Source: Methanomassiliicoccales archaeon
GTDB taxonomy: Archaea; Thermoplasmatota; Thermoplasmata; Methanomassiliicoccales; UBA472
Direction of reading: 5' to 3'
NCBI GenBank assembly: GCA_013329565.1
Contig: DUJZ01000125.1
Location: 1 to 15,065, forward strand
Length of the DNA stretch: 15,065 nt
The notes beneath the pieces are model-generated. The model was given only the letters and a program-made list of their open reading frames with translations. It was not told the DNA's origin and searched no databases. Shown one piece after another: positions 1 through 6,372 of the stretch. Each line of letters starts with the position of its first letter. Within the stretch, counting starts at the first letter, position 1. Made by a program: the position numbers and the translations under genes.

Positions 1-593
1 AGGACCACGGGGCCATGCTATACGTGGACGACGCGCACGGCGAGGGGGTGCTGGGCGAGGGCGGAAGAGGGATCGTATCGCACTTCGGCCTGGACCACGA
101 CAGAGTCCAGGTGGAGATGGGGACCTTCTCGAAAGCGTTCGGGGTCGTCGGCGGCCACGTCTCCGGTTCCACGGAACTCAAGAACTTCGCTCTGAACAAA
201 TCCCGGACATGGCTGCTCAGCGGCTCGCACCCCCCGGCGGTGGCCGCCGCCTGCATCGGGGCCATCGACGTTCTGGAGAACGAACCGCAGCACGTGCGGA
301 ACCTTTGGAGGAGAACGGACCATTTCCGTAAGGCCATGCAGGACCTTGGTTTCGACACCGGACGTTCGGTCACGCCGATCATCCCGGTGATGGTGGGCGA
401 CAGCGCCAAAGCGAAGCGTTTGAGCGAGAGGCTGTACCAGGAAGGAATTTTCGCCCTGCCGATCGTCTTCCCGATGGTGGCCAAGGATAAAGCTCGAATA
501 CGAACGATAATGAACGCCGCCCTGAGCGAGGATGATCTGGACTTCGCCGCGGGCAAGTTCGAGCAGATCGGCAAAGAGCTGGGGATAATCTGA
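1..593 (+). CDS. kbl: Glycine C-acetyltransferase-like PLP enzyme (alpha-oxoamine synthase family), 5'-truncated
   Basis: This is the C-terminal part of a fold-type I PLP enzyme. The frame is open to the left edge (codons from base 3 read DHGA before the Met at 15), so the N-terminal half lies outside the window. Visible hallmarks are VDDAHGEGVLG, whose Asp normally contacts the PLP ring nitrogen, and GTFSKAFGVVGG, whose Lys (codon 132-134) is the expected Schiff-base lysine. The ending, EQIGKELGII, resembles archaeal proteins annotated as glycine C-acetyltransferase. Family members condense an amino acid with an acyl-CoA: Kbl makes 2-amino-3-ketobutyrate from glycine and acetyl-CoA, and BioF makes 8-amino-7-oxononanoate. 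Without the N-terminus and without tdh or bio neighbours the substrate cannot be fixed. The family is secure; the kbl label is the best guess. The next gene starts 17 nt downstream on the same strand. Confidence 0.8.
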   Translation, partial: DHGAMLYVDDAHGEGVLGEGGRGIVSHFGLDHDRVQVEMGTFSKAFGVVGGHVSGSTELKNFALNKSRTWLLSGSHPPAVAAACIGAIDVLENEPQHVRNLWRRTDHFRKAMQDLGFDTGRSVTPIIPVMVGDSAKAKRLSERLYQEGIFALPIVFPMVAKDKARIRTIMNAALSEDDLDFAAGKFEQIGKELGII

Positions 594-610
594 GCTCGAA
601 CGAAGGCCTG

Positions 611-1294
611 TTGGACCGGATGATGTTCGAGCACATCAGCCCCACGCAGGCCGCCGTGGAGTTCTTCTACGGGCTGCTGATGGCCATGACCCTCAGCAAT
701 ACCCTGCGTCTGGCGTTGATAGGCAGCTCCGCCGGAGACGTGGTGTTCATCGTTTCTGTGGCAATATTCGGCTGCAATGCCGCCTGGGGCATCGCCGACG
801 GGGCGGTGAGCGTGCTCACGTCGCACTTCCAGAACCTGTACTATTACCGGAAGGTCAAGCGGATCAAGGACGGGTCGGACCAAGAGGCGGCGAGGAAGCT
901 GGCCGCGGAGGTCCTTTCGGAAGCGCTGACCGAGATCCAGGAGGACATCCTGGACGATGAGGCGCGCCGGCGCATGGCCGATGTGGCGATACAGGCCATC
1001 AAGCGCAAGGAGATCGTAAGGCCCACCCTGGGTCGCTCGCAGTGGATCGCCGCGGGATGGTGCGTCATCCTGAACGTCGCAGCGGCCTTGCCCTTCATTG
1101 CGATATACCAGCTGGCGTTGTTCCTGGACCTGAACCTGGTCACCCTGCTGGCCAACGTTTCCGGGGCGATGATGCTCTTCTTCCTCGGACGATTCCTGGA
1201 CCGCCGGCTGGGCGACGGTTCCGGCCGCACGGGGCTGGTGATGGTCGGACTGGGCATGCTGATGCTGGCGATCATCGTCGCCTTGGGCGGGTGA
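611..1294 (+). CDS. VIT1/CCC1-like integral membrane protein
   Basis: A 227-aa membrane protein with about five predicted helices (residues 16-38, 43-66, 146-170, 174-196, 206-226). A long charged helical segment (about 72-140) separates helix 2 from helix 3 and is rich in Glu and Asp (for example EDILDDEAR near 111-119). This 2+3 layout with an acidic cytoplasmic insert is the architecture of VIT1/CCC1 iron/manganese transporters, and the second helix (FGCNAAWGIADG) resembles short bacterial and archaeal members. The match is from topology and a short motif, so metal transport is inferred. The start shown is a TTG 17 nt after the previous stop; ATG at 620 or 623 is equally possible, as no clear Shine-Dalgarno site selects between them. 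It is probably co-transcribed with the upstream PLP enzyme. Confidence 0.6.
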   Translation: MDRMMFEHISPTQAAVEFFYGLLMAMTLSNTLRLALIGSSAGDVVFIVSVAIFGCNAAWGIADGAVSVLTSHFQNLYYYRKVKRIKDGSDQEAARKLAAEVLSEALTEIQEDILDDEARRRMADVAIQAIKRKEIVRPTLGRSQWIAAGWCVILNVAAALPFIAIYQLALFLDLNLVTLLANVSGAMMLFFLGRFLDRRLGDGSGRTGLVMVGLGMLMLAIIVALGG

Positions 1295-1331
1295 GGGGAA
1301 GTTATTTGTGCGCATACGCCAAAGTGATAAC

Positions 1332-1337
1332 GAGGTG
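1332..1337 (+). promoter_or_regulatory. Shine-Dalgarno site of the THUMP gene
   Basis: GAGGTG lies 6 nt before ATG 1344 and complements the usual archaeal 16S 3' end (UCACCUCC). It favours ATG 1344 over the in-frame GTG at 1308, which would place this site inside the gene. Confidence 0.7.
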
Positions 1338-1343
1338 CGCAAC

Positions 1344-1886
1344 ATGTTCACCTATAACCTCCTGGTGACCTTTCACGGCAATCAGAAAGGCCACTCCGAA
1401 CGGGAAGTGCGGGAGCGATTGAACGAACTGGGGGCATACGTGGAGCGGCTGGAGACCTGCGACGTGGAAGGGGTGTTCCTGATACTGGCGGGAGGGGACG
1501 CCAAGGTCCTGGTCTCCCAGCTCAAGCGTCTGTGCCACGAGGACCCGGTGGGGTTCCAGTACACCCATCACTGGGTCCCTATCGAGAGATGGATGCCTTC
1601 GGAGAAGGAGGAGATCAGGAAGAACGCGTTGGAGCTTGGCAAGAGCATCGGAACGGACGAGACCTGGATGATGCACCTGCACAAGCGTCACATGACGGAG
1701 CATTACGACGACCTGATCGCCTATCTGACCGATCCGTTGAACCGGGGAACGGTGGACCTGACCGATCCGGACAGGATACTGGCCGTGGAGATACTCGGCA
1801 AGAACACCGGCATGTCGCTGCTGAACAGGCACGAGCTGCTGGACGTCAACAAGGTCAGGACCGAGTCCGGGCACGGCGAGGTGTGA
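1344..1886 (+). CDS. Stand-alone THUMP-domain RNA-binding protein (COG1818/Tan1-like)
   Basis: A 180-aa protein beginning MFTYNLLVTFHGN. The C-terminal half has the THUMP pattern: WMMHLHKRH, then a helix, GTVDLTDPDRILAVEILG, and a final segment TGMSLLNRHELL. Small archaeal proteins of this length with only a THUMP domain belong with COG1818, related to eukaryotic Tan1, which helps the acetyltransferase make N4-acetylcytidine in tRNA. THUMP domains bind the acceptor region of tRNA, so a role as a tRNA-modification adaptor is likely; no catalytic domain is present. The start at 1344 is chosen because GAGGTG sits 6 nt upstream; a GTG at 1308 would add 12 residues unlike the family. It follows the membrane protein by 49 nt and ends just before a hairpin terminator. 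Confidence 0.82.
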   Translation: MFTYNLLVTFHGNQKGHSEREVRERLNELGAYVERLETCDVEGVFLILAGGDAKVLVSQLKRLCHEDPVGFQYTHHWVPIERWMPSEKEEIRKNALELGKSIGTDETWMMHLHKRHMTEHYDDLIAYLTDPLNRGTVDLTDPDRILAVEILGKNTGMSLLNRHELLDVNKVRTESGHGEV

Positions 1887-1900
1887 GATCACGGCGTTCC

Positions 1901-1930
1901 AAGCTCCCGGATAGCGGGAGCTTCGTTCTT
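1901..1930 (+). terminator. Hairpin terminator after the THUMP gene
   Basis: AAGCTCCCG (1901-1909) pairs perfectly with CGGGAGCTT (1915-1923) around the 5-nt loop GATAG. A T-rich stretch, CGTTCTTATTT, follows. The 9-bp stem begins 14 nt after the THUMP stop. In archaea a U-rich tract alone can end transcription, so the exact end could lie in the trailing T-rich part. Confidence 0.65.
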
Positions 1931-2029
1931 ATTTGGAGCCTTAGTTCGTTTGAGCTTGCTTTCCTCGTTCCTCGAGACGTTTGCGCGTGTTGATGATCAT
2001 TCCTTAGACAAAATCTCCGCAGAGGCTTG
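1931..2029. other. Intergenic spacer with a weak second hairpin
   Basis: No credible coding frame is seen here. CGTTTGAG (1947-1954) can pair with CTCGAGACG (1971-1979) with one bulge and one G-T pair around a 16-nt loop, and ATGATCAT at 1993-2000 is a short palindrome. The stretch is less GC-rich than the flanking genes and leads into the TATA-rich promoter. A small RNA here is possible but nothing positively supports one. Confidence 0.35.
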
Positions 2030-2088
2030 CTATAAATAATCTACAATATCTATAAAAATTAGATGAGGGACCGCAATCTATAATAAAT
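2030..2088 (+). promoter_or_regulatory. AT-rich promoter with three TATA-like boxes
   Basis: Three CTATAA cores occur at 2030-2035, 2050-2055 and 2078-2083. The last (TATAATAAA, 2079-2087) is centred about 27 nt before ATG 2110, the spacing expected for a leaderless archaeal transcript, and no Shine-Dalgarno site precedes that ATG. AATCTACAATA (2038-2048) and AATCTATAATA (2075-2085) form a direct repeat with 10 of 11 bases identical at a 37-bp offset. The two upstream boxes could be alternative promoters or the repeat could be a regulator site. Confidence 0.65.
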
Positions 2089-2109
2089 GGAAAAAATTCT
2101 CCGCTCTTC

Positions 2110-2328
2110 ATGGTATCCCCTCAAGTTGAGAAACTGTTCAACGCATTGGTAAAGGCTGGAGCGACCGCCGAGGACAAGGCCGTCAGCGCCGAGAAGGCCA
2201 CCTCCCTGTCCAAGCTGCCCAAGGCGCAGTGCATGAACGCCATACAGGAGCTGAAGAAGCTTGGCGCCCTCAAGGACAAGAAGAACAACAACTCTGTCTA
2301 CTATTATCTGATAAAAACTTCGCTGTGA
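2110..2328 (+). CDS. Small lysine-rich winged-helix DNA-binding protein
   Basis: A 72-aa protein that reads as one bare winged helix: helix 1 about 3-16, helix 2 about 24-34, recognition helix about 37-51 (AQCMNAIQELKKLG), then a wing, ALKDKKNNNSVYYYLI. It has 12 Lys and no Arg against 6 acidic residues, although neighbouring genes use Arg freely. There is no second domain, Cys cluster or membrane segment. The gene stands alone, with its own AT-rich promoter, apparently leaderless translation and a strong hairpin region behind it. I recognise no named family. The size, basic charge and promoter suggest an abundant DNA-binding protein, either a general chromatin protein or an autoregulated repressor. 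The fold is reasonably secure and the role is inferred. Confidence 0.75.
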   Translation: MVSPQVEKLFNALVKAGATAEDKAVSAEKATSLSKLPKAQCMNAIQELKKLGALKDKKNNNSVYYYLIKTSL

Positions 2329-2337
2329 GCATGCCCG

Positions 2338-2364
2338 GGGATGCCTGGCATCCCTCGGGATGCC
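2338..2364 (+). terminator. Competing hairpins after the winged-helix gene
   Basis: GGGATGCC (2338-2345), GGCATCCC (2347-2354) and GGGATGCC (2357-2364) lie in a row. The middle arm can pair with the left copy (7 bp, loop CTG) or with the right copy (7 bp, loop CTCG), but not both. The block begins 9 nt after the stop. No T-run follows directly, so a terminator is only one reading; an RNA 3'-end stabiliser or a switch is also possible. Confidence 0.5.
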
Positions 2365-2461
2365 CCCGTGAAACCCATTATCTCGCCATCCTGTTCTAGA
2401 CCGCTTCCACCCTAGGTTGTCGAAAGGTTCATCAAATCCACCCGCCATGCCATGCTCCGTC

Positions 2462-3751
2462 ATGGACGCTGTCGAGATTGCCGCAAGGAAGGCCAAGGAG
2501 GCCTCGTACCGTTTGCAGAGCCTGACCCAGGCGGTCAGGAACGAGGCGTTGCAGGAGATCGCCGCCGCCCTGCAGGACCACGCTGACGATATCGTTAAAG
2601 CGAACCAGGCCGACGTCAAGGAGGCGGAAAAGGCTGGCCTGCCCAAGGTCCTGGTCAAGCGCCTTCGTTATGACCAGGCCAAGATAAAGGAATCCGTGGA
2701 TTCCTTACGATCTCTGATAAAGCAGGAGGACCCCATCGGCAAGGTCGTTTCCCGAACGGAACTAGATTCGGGACTGGTCCTGGAAAGGATGACCTGCCCT
2801 ATCGGCGTAATAGGCGTGATATTCGAGGCGAGGCCGGAAGCTTTGGTGCAGATATCGTCCCTGTGCCTGAAGTCCGGGAACGCCGTGATGCTCAAGGGAG
2901 GCTCGGAAGCGCACCGCACGAACGAGGCCTTGGCCAAGGTCATCCTCACCGCGGTCACCGACCTGGACGAGAGGTTCGCTTCGGCCGTTCAATTGCTATC
3001 GACGCGCGAGGAGATCAACAGGCTGTTAGCGATGGACCAGTTCGTGGACCTCATCATTCCCAGAGGGTCCAATCAGCTGGTGAGGTTCATCAAGGAGCAC
3101 ACCAAGATCCCTGTGCTCGGCCATGCGGACGGCATATGCCACACCTACGTGGACGAGTCGGCGGACCTGGAGATGGCGATCAGGGTCTGCTTCGACGCCA
3201 AGGTGCAATATCCCGCGGTGTGCAACGCCATGGAGACGATGCTGGTGCACGAGAACGTCGCGCTGACGTTCATCCCGGCCATGGCCGAGCGGTTCCACCA
3301 GGCCGGTGTTGAACTTCGCGGGGACGAAGGGGCTTGCTCGATGGCGGAGATGAAGGAGGCCAGCGAGGAGGACTGGAGCACCGAGTACAACGATCTGGTG
3401 CTCTCCGTCAAGATAGTCTCCACCCTGGAGGAGGCGGTGCAGCACATCAACCGGTACGGATCGCATCACAGCGATGCCATCATCGCTGCTGACGAGAGGG
3501 CGGCGCAGCGCTTCATGGACGAGGTCGATTCCTCCTCCGTGATGTGGAACTGCTCCACCCGCTTCGCGGACGGCTACCGCTACGGACTTGGCGCGGAAGT
3601 GGGCATAAGCACCAACAAGACCCACGCCCGCGGACCGGTGGGACTCGAGGGTTTGACAATCTACAAATACCGCCTGAGGGGCTCCGGCCATGTCGTATCG
3701 GAATACGTAGGTGAGGGCGCCAGGCAGTTCACCCACAGGAAGTTGCTATGA
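2462..3751 (+). CDS. proA: Gamma-glutamyl phosphate reductase
   Basis: A 429-aa NADPH-dependent enzyme that converts gamma-glutamyl phosphate to glutamate-5-semialdehyde, the second step of proline synthesis. It belongs to the aldehyde dehydrogenase fold. Family signatures are GVIGVIFEARPEALVQ, CLKSGNAVMLKGGSEA, LIIPRGSNQLVRFI and the catalytic Cys in PAVCNAMET (Cys254, codon 3221-3223). The C-terminus (GPVGLEGLTIYKYRLRG) matches ProA and the ProA half of eukaryotic P5C synthase. Family members are about 415-430 aa. The frame is open upstream to TTG 2417 and ATG 2447, but MDAVEIAARKAKEAS at 2462 aligns with normal ProA starts and the extra 15 residues look non-coding. No clear promoter or Shine-Dalgarno site selects the start; CATTATCTC near 2376 is a weak TATA candidate. 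The stop overlaps proB. Confidence 0.95.
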   Translation: MDAVEIAARKAKEASYRLQSLTQAVRNEALQEIAAALQDHADDIVKANQADVKEAEKAGLPKVLVKRLRYDQAKIKESVDSLRSLIKQEDPIGKVVSRTELDSGLVLERMTCPIGVIGVIFEARPEALVQISSLCLKSGNAVMLKGGSEAHRTNEALAKVILTAVTDLDERFASAVQLLSTREEINRLLAMDQFVDLIIPRGSNQLVRFIKEHTKIPVLGHADGICHTYVDESADLEMAIRVCFDAKVQYPAVCNAMETMLVHENVALTFIPAMAERFHQAGVELRGDEGACSMAEMKEASEEDWSTEYNDLVLSVKIVSTLEEAVQHINRYGSHHSDAIIAADERAAQRFMDEVDSSSVMWNCSTRFADGYRYGLGAEVGISTNKTHARGPVGLEGLTIYKYRLRGSGHVVSEYVGEGARQFTHRKLL

Positions 3752-4848
3752 GGGACATCAACGTCACGCGGGCGGTCATCAAGATCGGCACCAACACCAT
3801 CTGCGACGAGGACGGGCAGGTCGACTCCGAGTATCTGGACGGCATAGCCCGCCAGGTGCTGGAACTGGAAAGGATGGGCATCCAGTCCATCATCGTGACC
3901 TCAGGCGCCATTGGTTCCGGGAGCAGCGAGCTGAAGCTGGACGACGTGCAGAAGGACATCCCTCACAAGCAGGCCTGCGCCGCTGTCGGCCAAGCCGCCC
4001 TGATGCTAACCTATCGCGAAGTGTTCGCCCGCCGCGAAAAGTCCGTAGGGCAGCTTCTGCTCACGTACGACGCGTTCTCGGACCGCAAGGTGTATCTGAA
4101 CCTGCGGAAGACGGTGGACGCCCTGTTCGAGCTCGGGGTGATACCGATCGTCAACGAGAACGACGTCATATCCACGGACGAGATCGGGGAGACCTTCGGT
4201 GATAACGATAAGCTTTCAGCGCTCGTGGCCAGCAAGGTTGACGCCGACCTCCTGATCCTGCTCACGGACGTTGATGGTTTGTACGACCGCAACCCGGAAA
4301 CGGATAAGGACGCCCGCTTCATAGACACGGTCGACGAGATAACCAAGGACATCGAGATGATGGCCGGCGGCGGGACGAACGGCCGTTCCAGGGGCGGCAT
4401 GAAGACCAAGATCAACGCTGCCCGCATAGCCATGGGCGCGGGGTGCAACACGGTCATCGCCAACGGTCGTACGGAGGACGTGATCGTTCGGATCGTTCGA
4501 GGAGAGAGCGTTGGTACGTTCTTCTCCGCCAAGGCGCTTTACACCAACCGGGAGCGTTGGATCCTGTACGCCAGCCCGAGGGGCAAGATAACCGTTGACG
4601 AGGGAGCGGAGGAGGCTTTGCGCGACGGCGGAAGCCTGCTCCCCTGCGGCATCACCTCGGTGGAGGGGCGGTTCAAGGCCGGGGACGTGGTCCGCATCGG
4701 CAAATTCGCCAAGGGCGTGGTGAACTTCCCGTCAGGCGAGATAATGCAGCTCAAGGCGGCCTCCGAGAAGGAGAGGAGGAAGGGCAACGGAAAGGTGCAC
4801 AATGACAGCGTGGTGATGGACCACTGCAACATCGTGTTCCACGATTGA
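3748..4848 (+). CDS. proB: Glutamate 5-kinase with PUA domain
   Basis: A 366-aa kinase that phosphorylates glutamate with ATP to give gamma-glutamyl phosphate for ProA. The amino-acid-kinase domain spans about 7-255: VIKIGTNTI with Lys12, TSGAIGSG at 51-58, IPIVNENDVIS with NEND at 136-139, GDNDKLSALVASKVDAD from 151, LLTDVDGLYDRNP, and GGMKTKINAA from 216. A PUA domain follows at about 269-345 (RERWILYASPRGKITVDEGA). The length is normal for a ProB with PUA. The ATG overlaps the proA stop as ATGA, so translation is probably coupled and the two enzymes are made together; the intermediate is unstable and benefits from this. Gene order is proA-proB, the reverse of many bacteria, and proC is not in the window. 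Feedback by proline is known in the family but cannot be read from sequence. Confidence 0.96.
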   Translation: MRDINVTRAVIKIGTNTICDEDGQVDSEYLDGIARQVLELERMGIQSIIVTSGAIGSGSSELKLDDVQKDIPHKQACAAVGQAALMLTYREVFARREKSVGQLLLTYDAFSDRKVYLNLRKTVDALFELGVIPIVNENDVISTDEIGETFGDNDKLSALVASKVDADLLILLTDVDGLYDRNPETDKDARFIDTVDEITKDIEMMAGGGTNGRSRGGMKTKINAARIAMGAGCNTVIANGRTEDVIVRIVRGESVGTFFSAKALYTNRERWILYASPRGKITVDEGAEEALRDGGSLLPCGITSVEGRFKAGDVVRIGKFAKGVVNFPSGEIMQLKAASEKERRKGNGKVHNDSVVMDHCNIVFHD

Positions 4849-4906
4849 TCCCGCACTAATCGCCAAGGAGTTAGCTTTACCCTCCTCCAATCCCTTCCAC
4901 CGTATC

Positions 4907-6091
4907 ATGGAAGAGGGGAAGCTTCTGTCCAGATGGTGGTTCGTCGCCCTTTCGTCCCTGGCGATCGGCATGCCATCGGCATACCTCGCCTTCGATTCCG
5001 TCTTCGGGGGCATCGTGAACTTGGAAGGAGGGATGACATCCTCCAACCTGTTGATGATAGCCCTTCTCTACTTCTCCCTGAGCGGCTACTTCGTCCTTTT
5101 CATCTGCACGTTGCTGACCATAGCCCCCCGACATGTGACCGTCGGGAAAGGATTCCTGGGCCCGGATGCCCTCGTAAGAGATGGACGCGAGGTCGTTGCT
5201 AGGAAGGGTTCGTACGACATCAGGGTGGCCAAGTACTCCGCGATCAGGGTTTACGAGGAGGACGGGGCGTTCCGTTGCCTGCCTACATCGACCGGCCTTT
5301 GGGCCATCGCACTCCTATCCTTGGTCCCTCAGCTCGTGATGTTCGCCTTTCCCTTCCTCCTTTACATTCACGAAAAATGCTGGAGATCGGTGAATGATCT
5401 CACCTTGGAGGAGAAGAGGTCCCCGGTGGAAGCTGAGAAGGGCATCGACGACCTCATCAAGGATAGCCTGTGGAGGACCTATGTGATGGCCAGGGAGGCC
5501 GCGGAGCTCAGGAAGGCGTCCTTCCTGGACCACGCCCTCCTCCTGGTGGCCCTTTCCCTGCTGGCCTGGGCGGTCCTTGTAATGCTCATCGCCCCCGTCA
5601 TATTGGACCATGGTTCGCCCTGGTGGCTTTTGACGGGGACCGCGGCCATCGCCGCGGTGGCCGTCTCCTGCTTTCTAATCCTCCGAAGGCGGAGCAGGAG
5701 GCTTGTGTCCAGAGAGGAGAGATGGGCCGAAAGGATTTATTCGGCCATCGGAGGAACGGAGGAGGGAACCTCACCGATCGCGGTCCTAATGGACGCCTGC
5801 CAGGAAGTGCCGAGGTGGCTGTCCCTGCATAGGAAAGGGATATGGACCAGAGAACCGGGGAAGACCTTTCTGACGTTCATTCTGCTAGTGGCCGGATCGA
5901 ACGGACTGATGCAATATGGGTCCATATGGCGGGGTTTCTTTCTGCTGTCGGTCGTCCTCCTGGTCCTGGGCATATCGTTGTTCTCTTGGATGGCCATCGC
6001 GGCCAGGACCGAAACGAGGGACCTTAGGCGAGAATGGGAGGACCAGTTGAAGGAAATGGGCTCGTTCCTCGAACCTGAGGGGAGGCGTTGA
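4907..6091 (+). CDS. Seven-helix membrane protein of unknown function
   Basis: A 394-aa protein I do not recognise. About seven hydrophobic helices are visible (11-30, 47-72, 131-154, 207-232, 239-260, 319-336, 343-366). Between them are a charged segment at 73-130, a predicted helical segment at 155-206 rich in Glu and Lys (DLTLEEKR, EAEKGIDDLIK), a basic stretch RRRSRRLVSREER at 260-272, and a charged C-terminal helix, RTETRDLRREWEDQLKEM. No transporter or enzyme signature is obvious and no signal peptide is cleavable by eye. No Shine-Dalgarno site precedes ATG 4907; TTAGCTTTACC about 30 nt upstream is a weak TATA candidate. A small winged-helix gene starts 5 nt after the stop, so the two are probably one transcript and may work together. 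Confidence 0.75.
   Translation: MEEGKLLSRWWFVALSSLAIGMPSAYLAFDSVFGGIVNLEGGMTSSNLLMIALLYFSLSGYFVLFICTLLTIAPRHVTVGKGFLGPDALVRDGREVVARKGSYDIRVAKYSAIRVYEEDGAFRCLPTSTGLWAIALLSLVPQLVMFAFPFLLYIHEKCWRSVNDLTLEEKRSPVEAEKGIDDLIKDSLWRTYVMAREAAELRKASFLDHALLLVALSLLAWAVLVMLIAPVILDHGSPWWLLTGTAAIAAVAVSCFLILRRRSRRLVSREERWAERIYSAIGGTEEGTSPIAVLMDACQEVPRWLSLHRKGIWTREPGKTFLTFILLVAGSNGLMQYGSIWRGFFLLSVVLLVLGISLFSWMAIAARTETRDLRREWEDQLKEMGSFLEPEGRR
6079..6085 (+). promoter_or_regulatory. Shine-Dalgarno-like site of the winged-helix gene
   Basis: GGGGAGG lies inside the end of the membrane-protein gene, 11 nt before ATG 6097 and only 2 nt before the alternative TTG at 6088. The spacing favours ATG 6097. Confidence 0.5.
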
Positions 6092-6096
6092 GTCCC

Positions 6097-6366
6097 ATGG
6101 ACCGTCCGGACCTCTACGTCGTGGCCAGGATCCTCGAGCGCCTCTGGCGGGAGACGGAGCCGATGCTCAGGACCCGACTACAGGTGGCGGTGGGGACGAA
6201 CTTCGATGTGCTTACCAAATACCTCGAATGGATGAAGGAGAGGGGTTTGGTCGTTTTCGTCGAGAATGATGGACACCAGAAGGTCCTGTTGACGGAAGAG
6301 GGCAGGGGCTCCTATCGCAAATTGGTCAGCTGGATCAATGAAACGGTCCACGGTAAGTTCGGATGA
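6097..6366 (+). CDS. Small winged-helix transcriptional regulator
   Basis: An 89-aa protein with a winged-helix pattern: helix 1 DLYVVARILERLWRE, helix 2 and recognition helix TRLQVAVGTNFDVLTKYLEWMKERG, then a wing, LVVFVENDGHQKVLLTEEGRGSYRKL, and a terminal helix. The final part resembles archaeal HTH families in which the hairpin is followed by LTxxG and a dimerisation helix. No ligand-binding domain is attached. It starts 5 nt after the stop of the seven-helix gene and uses a GGGGAGG inside that gene; TTG at 6088 would give a TTGA overlap but has a poor spacing. Pairing of a membrane protein with a tiny DNA-binding partner suggests that the membrane protein senses or is controlled by it, which is inference. 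It ends 6 nt before the convergent histidine kinase gene. Confidence 0.72.
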   Translation: MDRPDLYVVARILERLWRETEPMLRTRLQVAVGTNFDVLTKYLEWMKERGLVVFVENDGHQKVLLTEEGRGSYRKLVSWINETVHGKFG

Positions 6367-6372
6367 TATCCC

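Noticed and set aside
1887..2109. A tRNA or CRISPR array in the largest intergenic gap.
   Set aside because: No cloverleaf arms, CCA end, TTCGANNC box or regularly spaced repeats are present; only a terminator hairpin, a weak stem and promoter elements are seen.
2417..2461. A longer ProA start at TTG 2417 or ATG 2447.
   Set aside because: The extra residues (rich in Ser and Pro) do not resemble ProA N-termini; Met at 2462 aligns with the family and the length is then normal.
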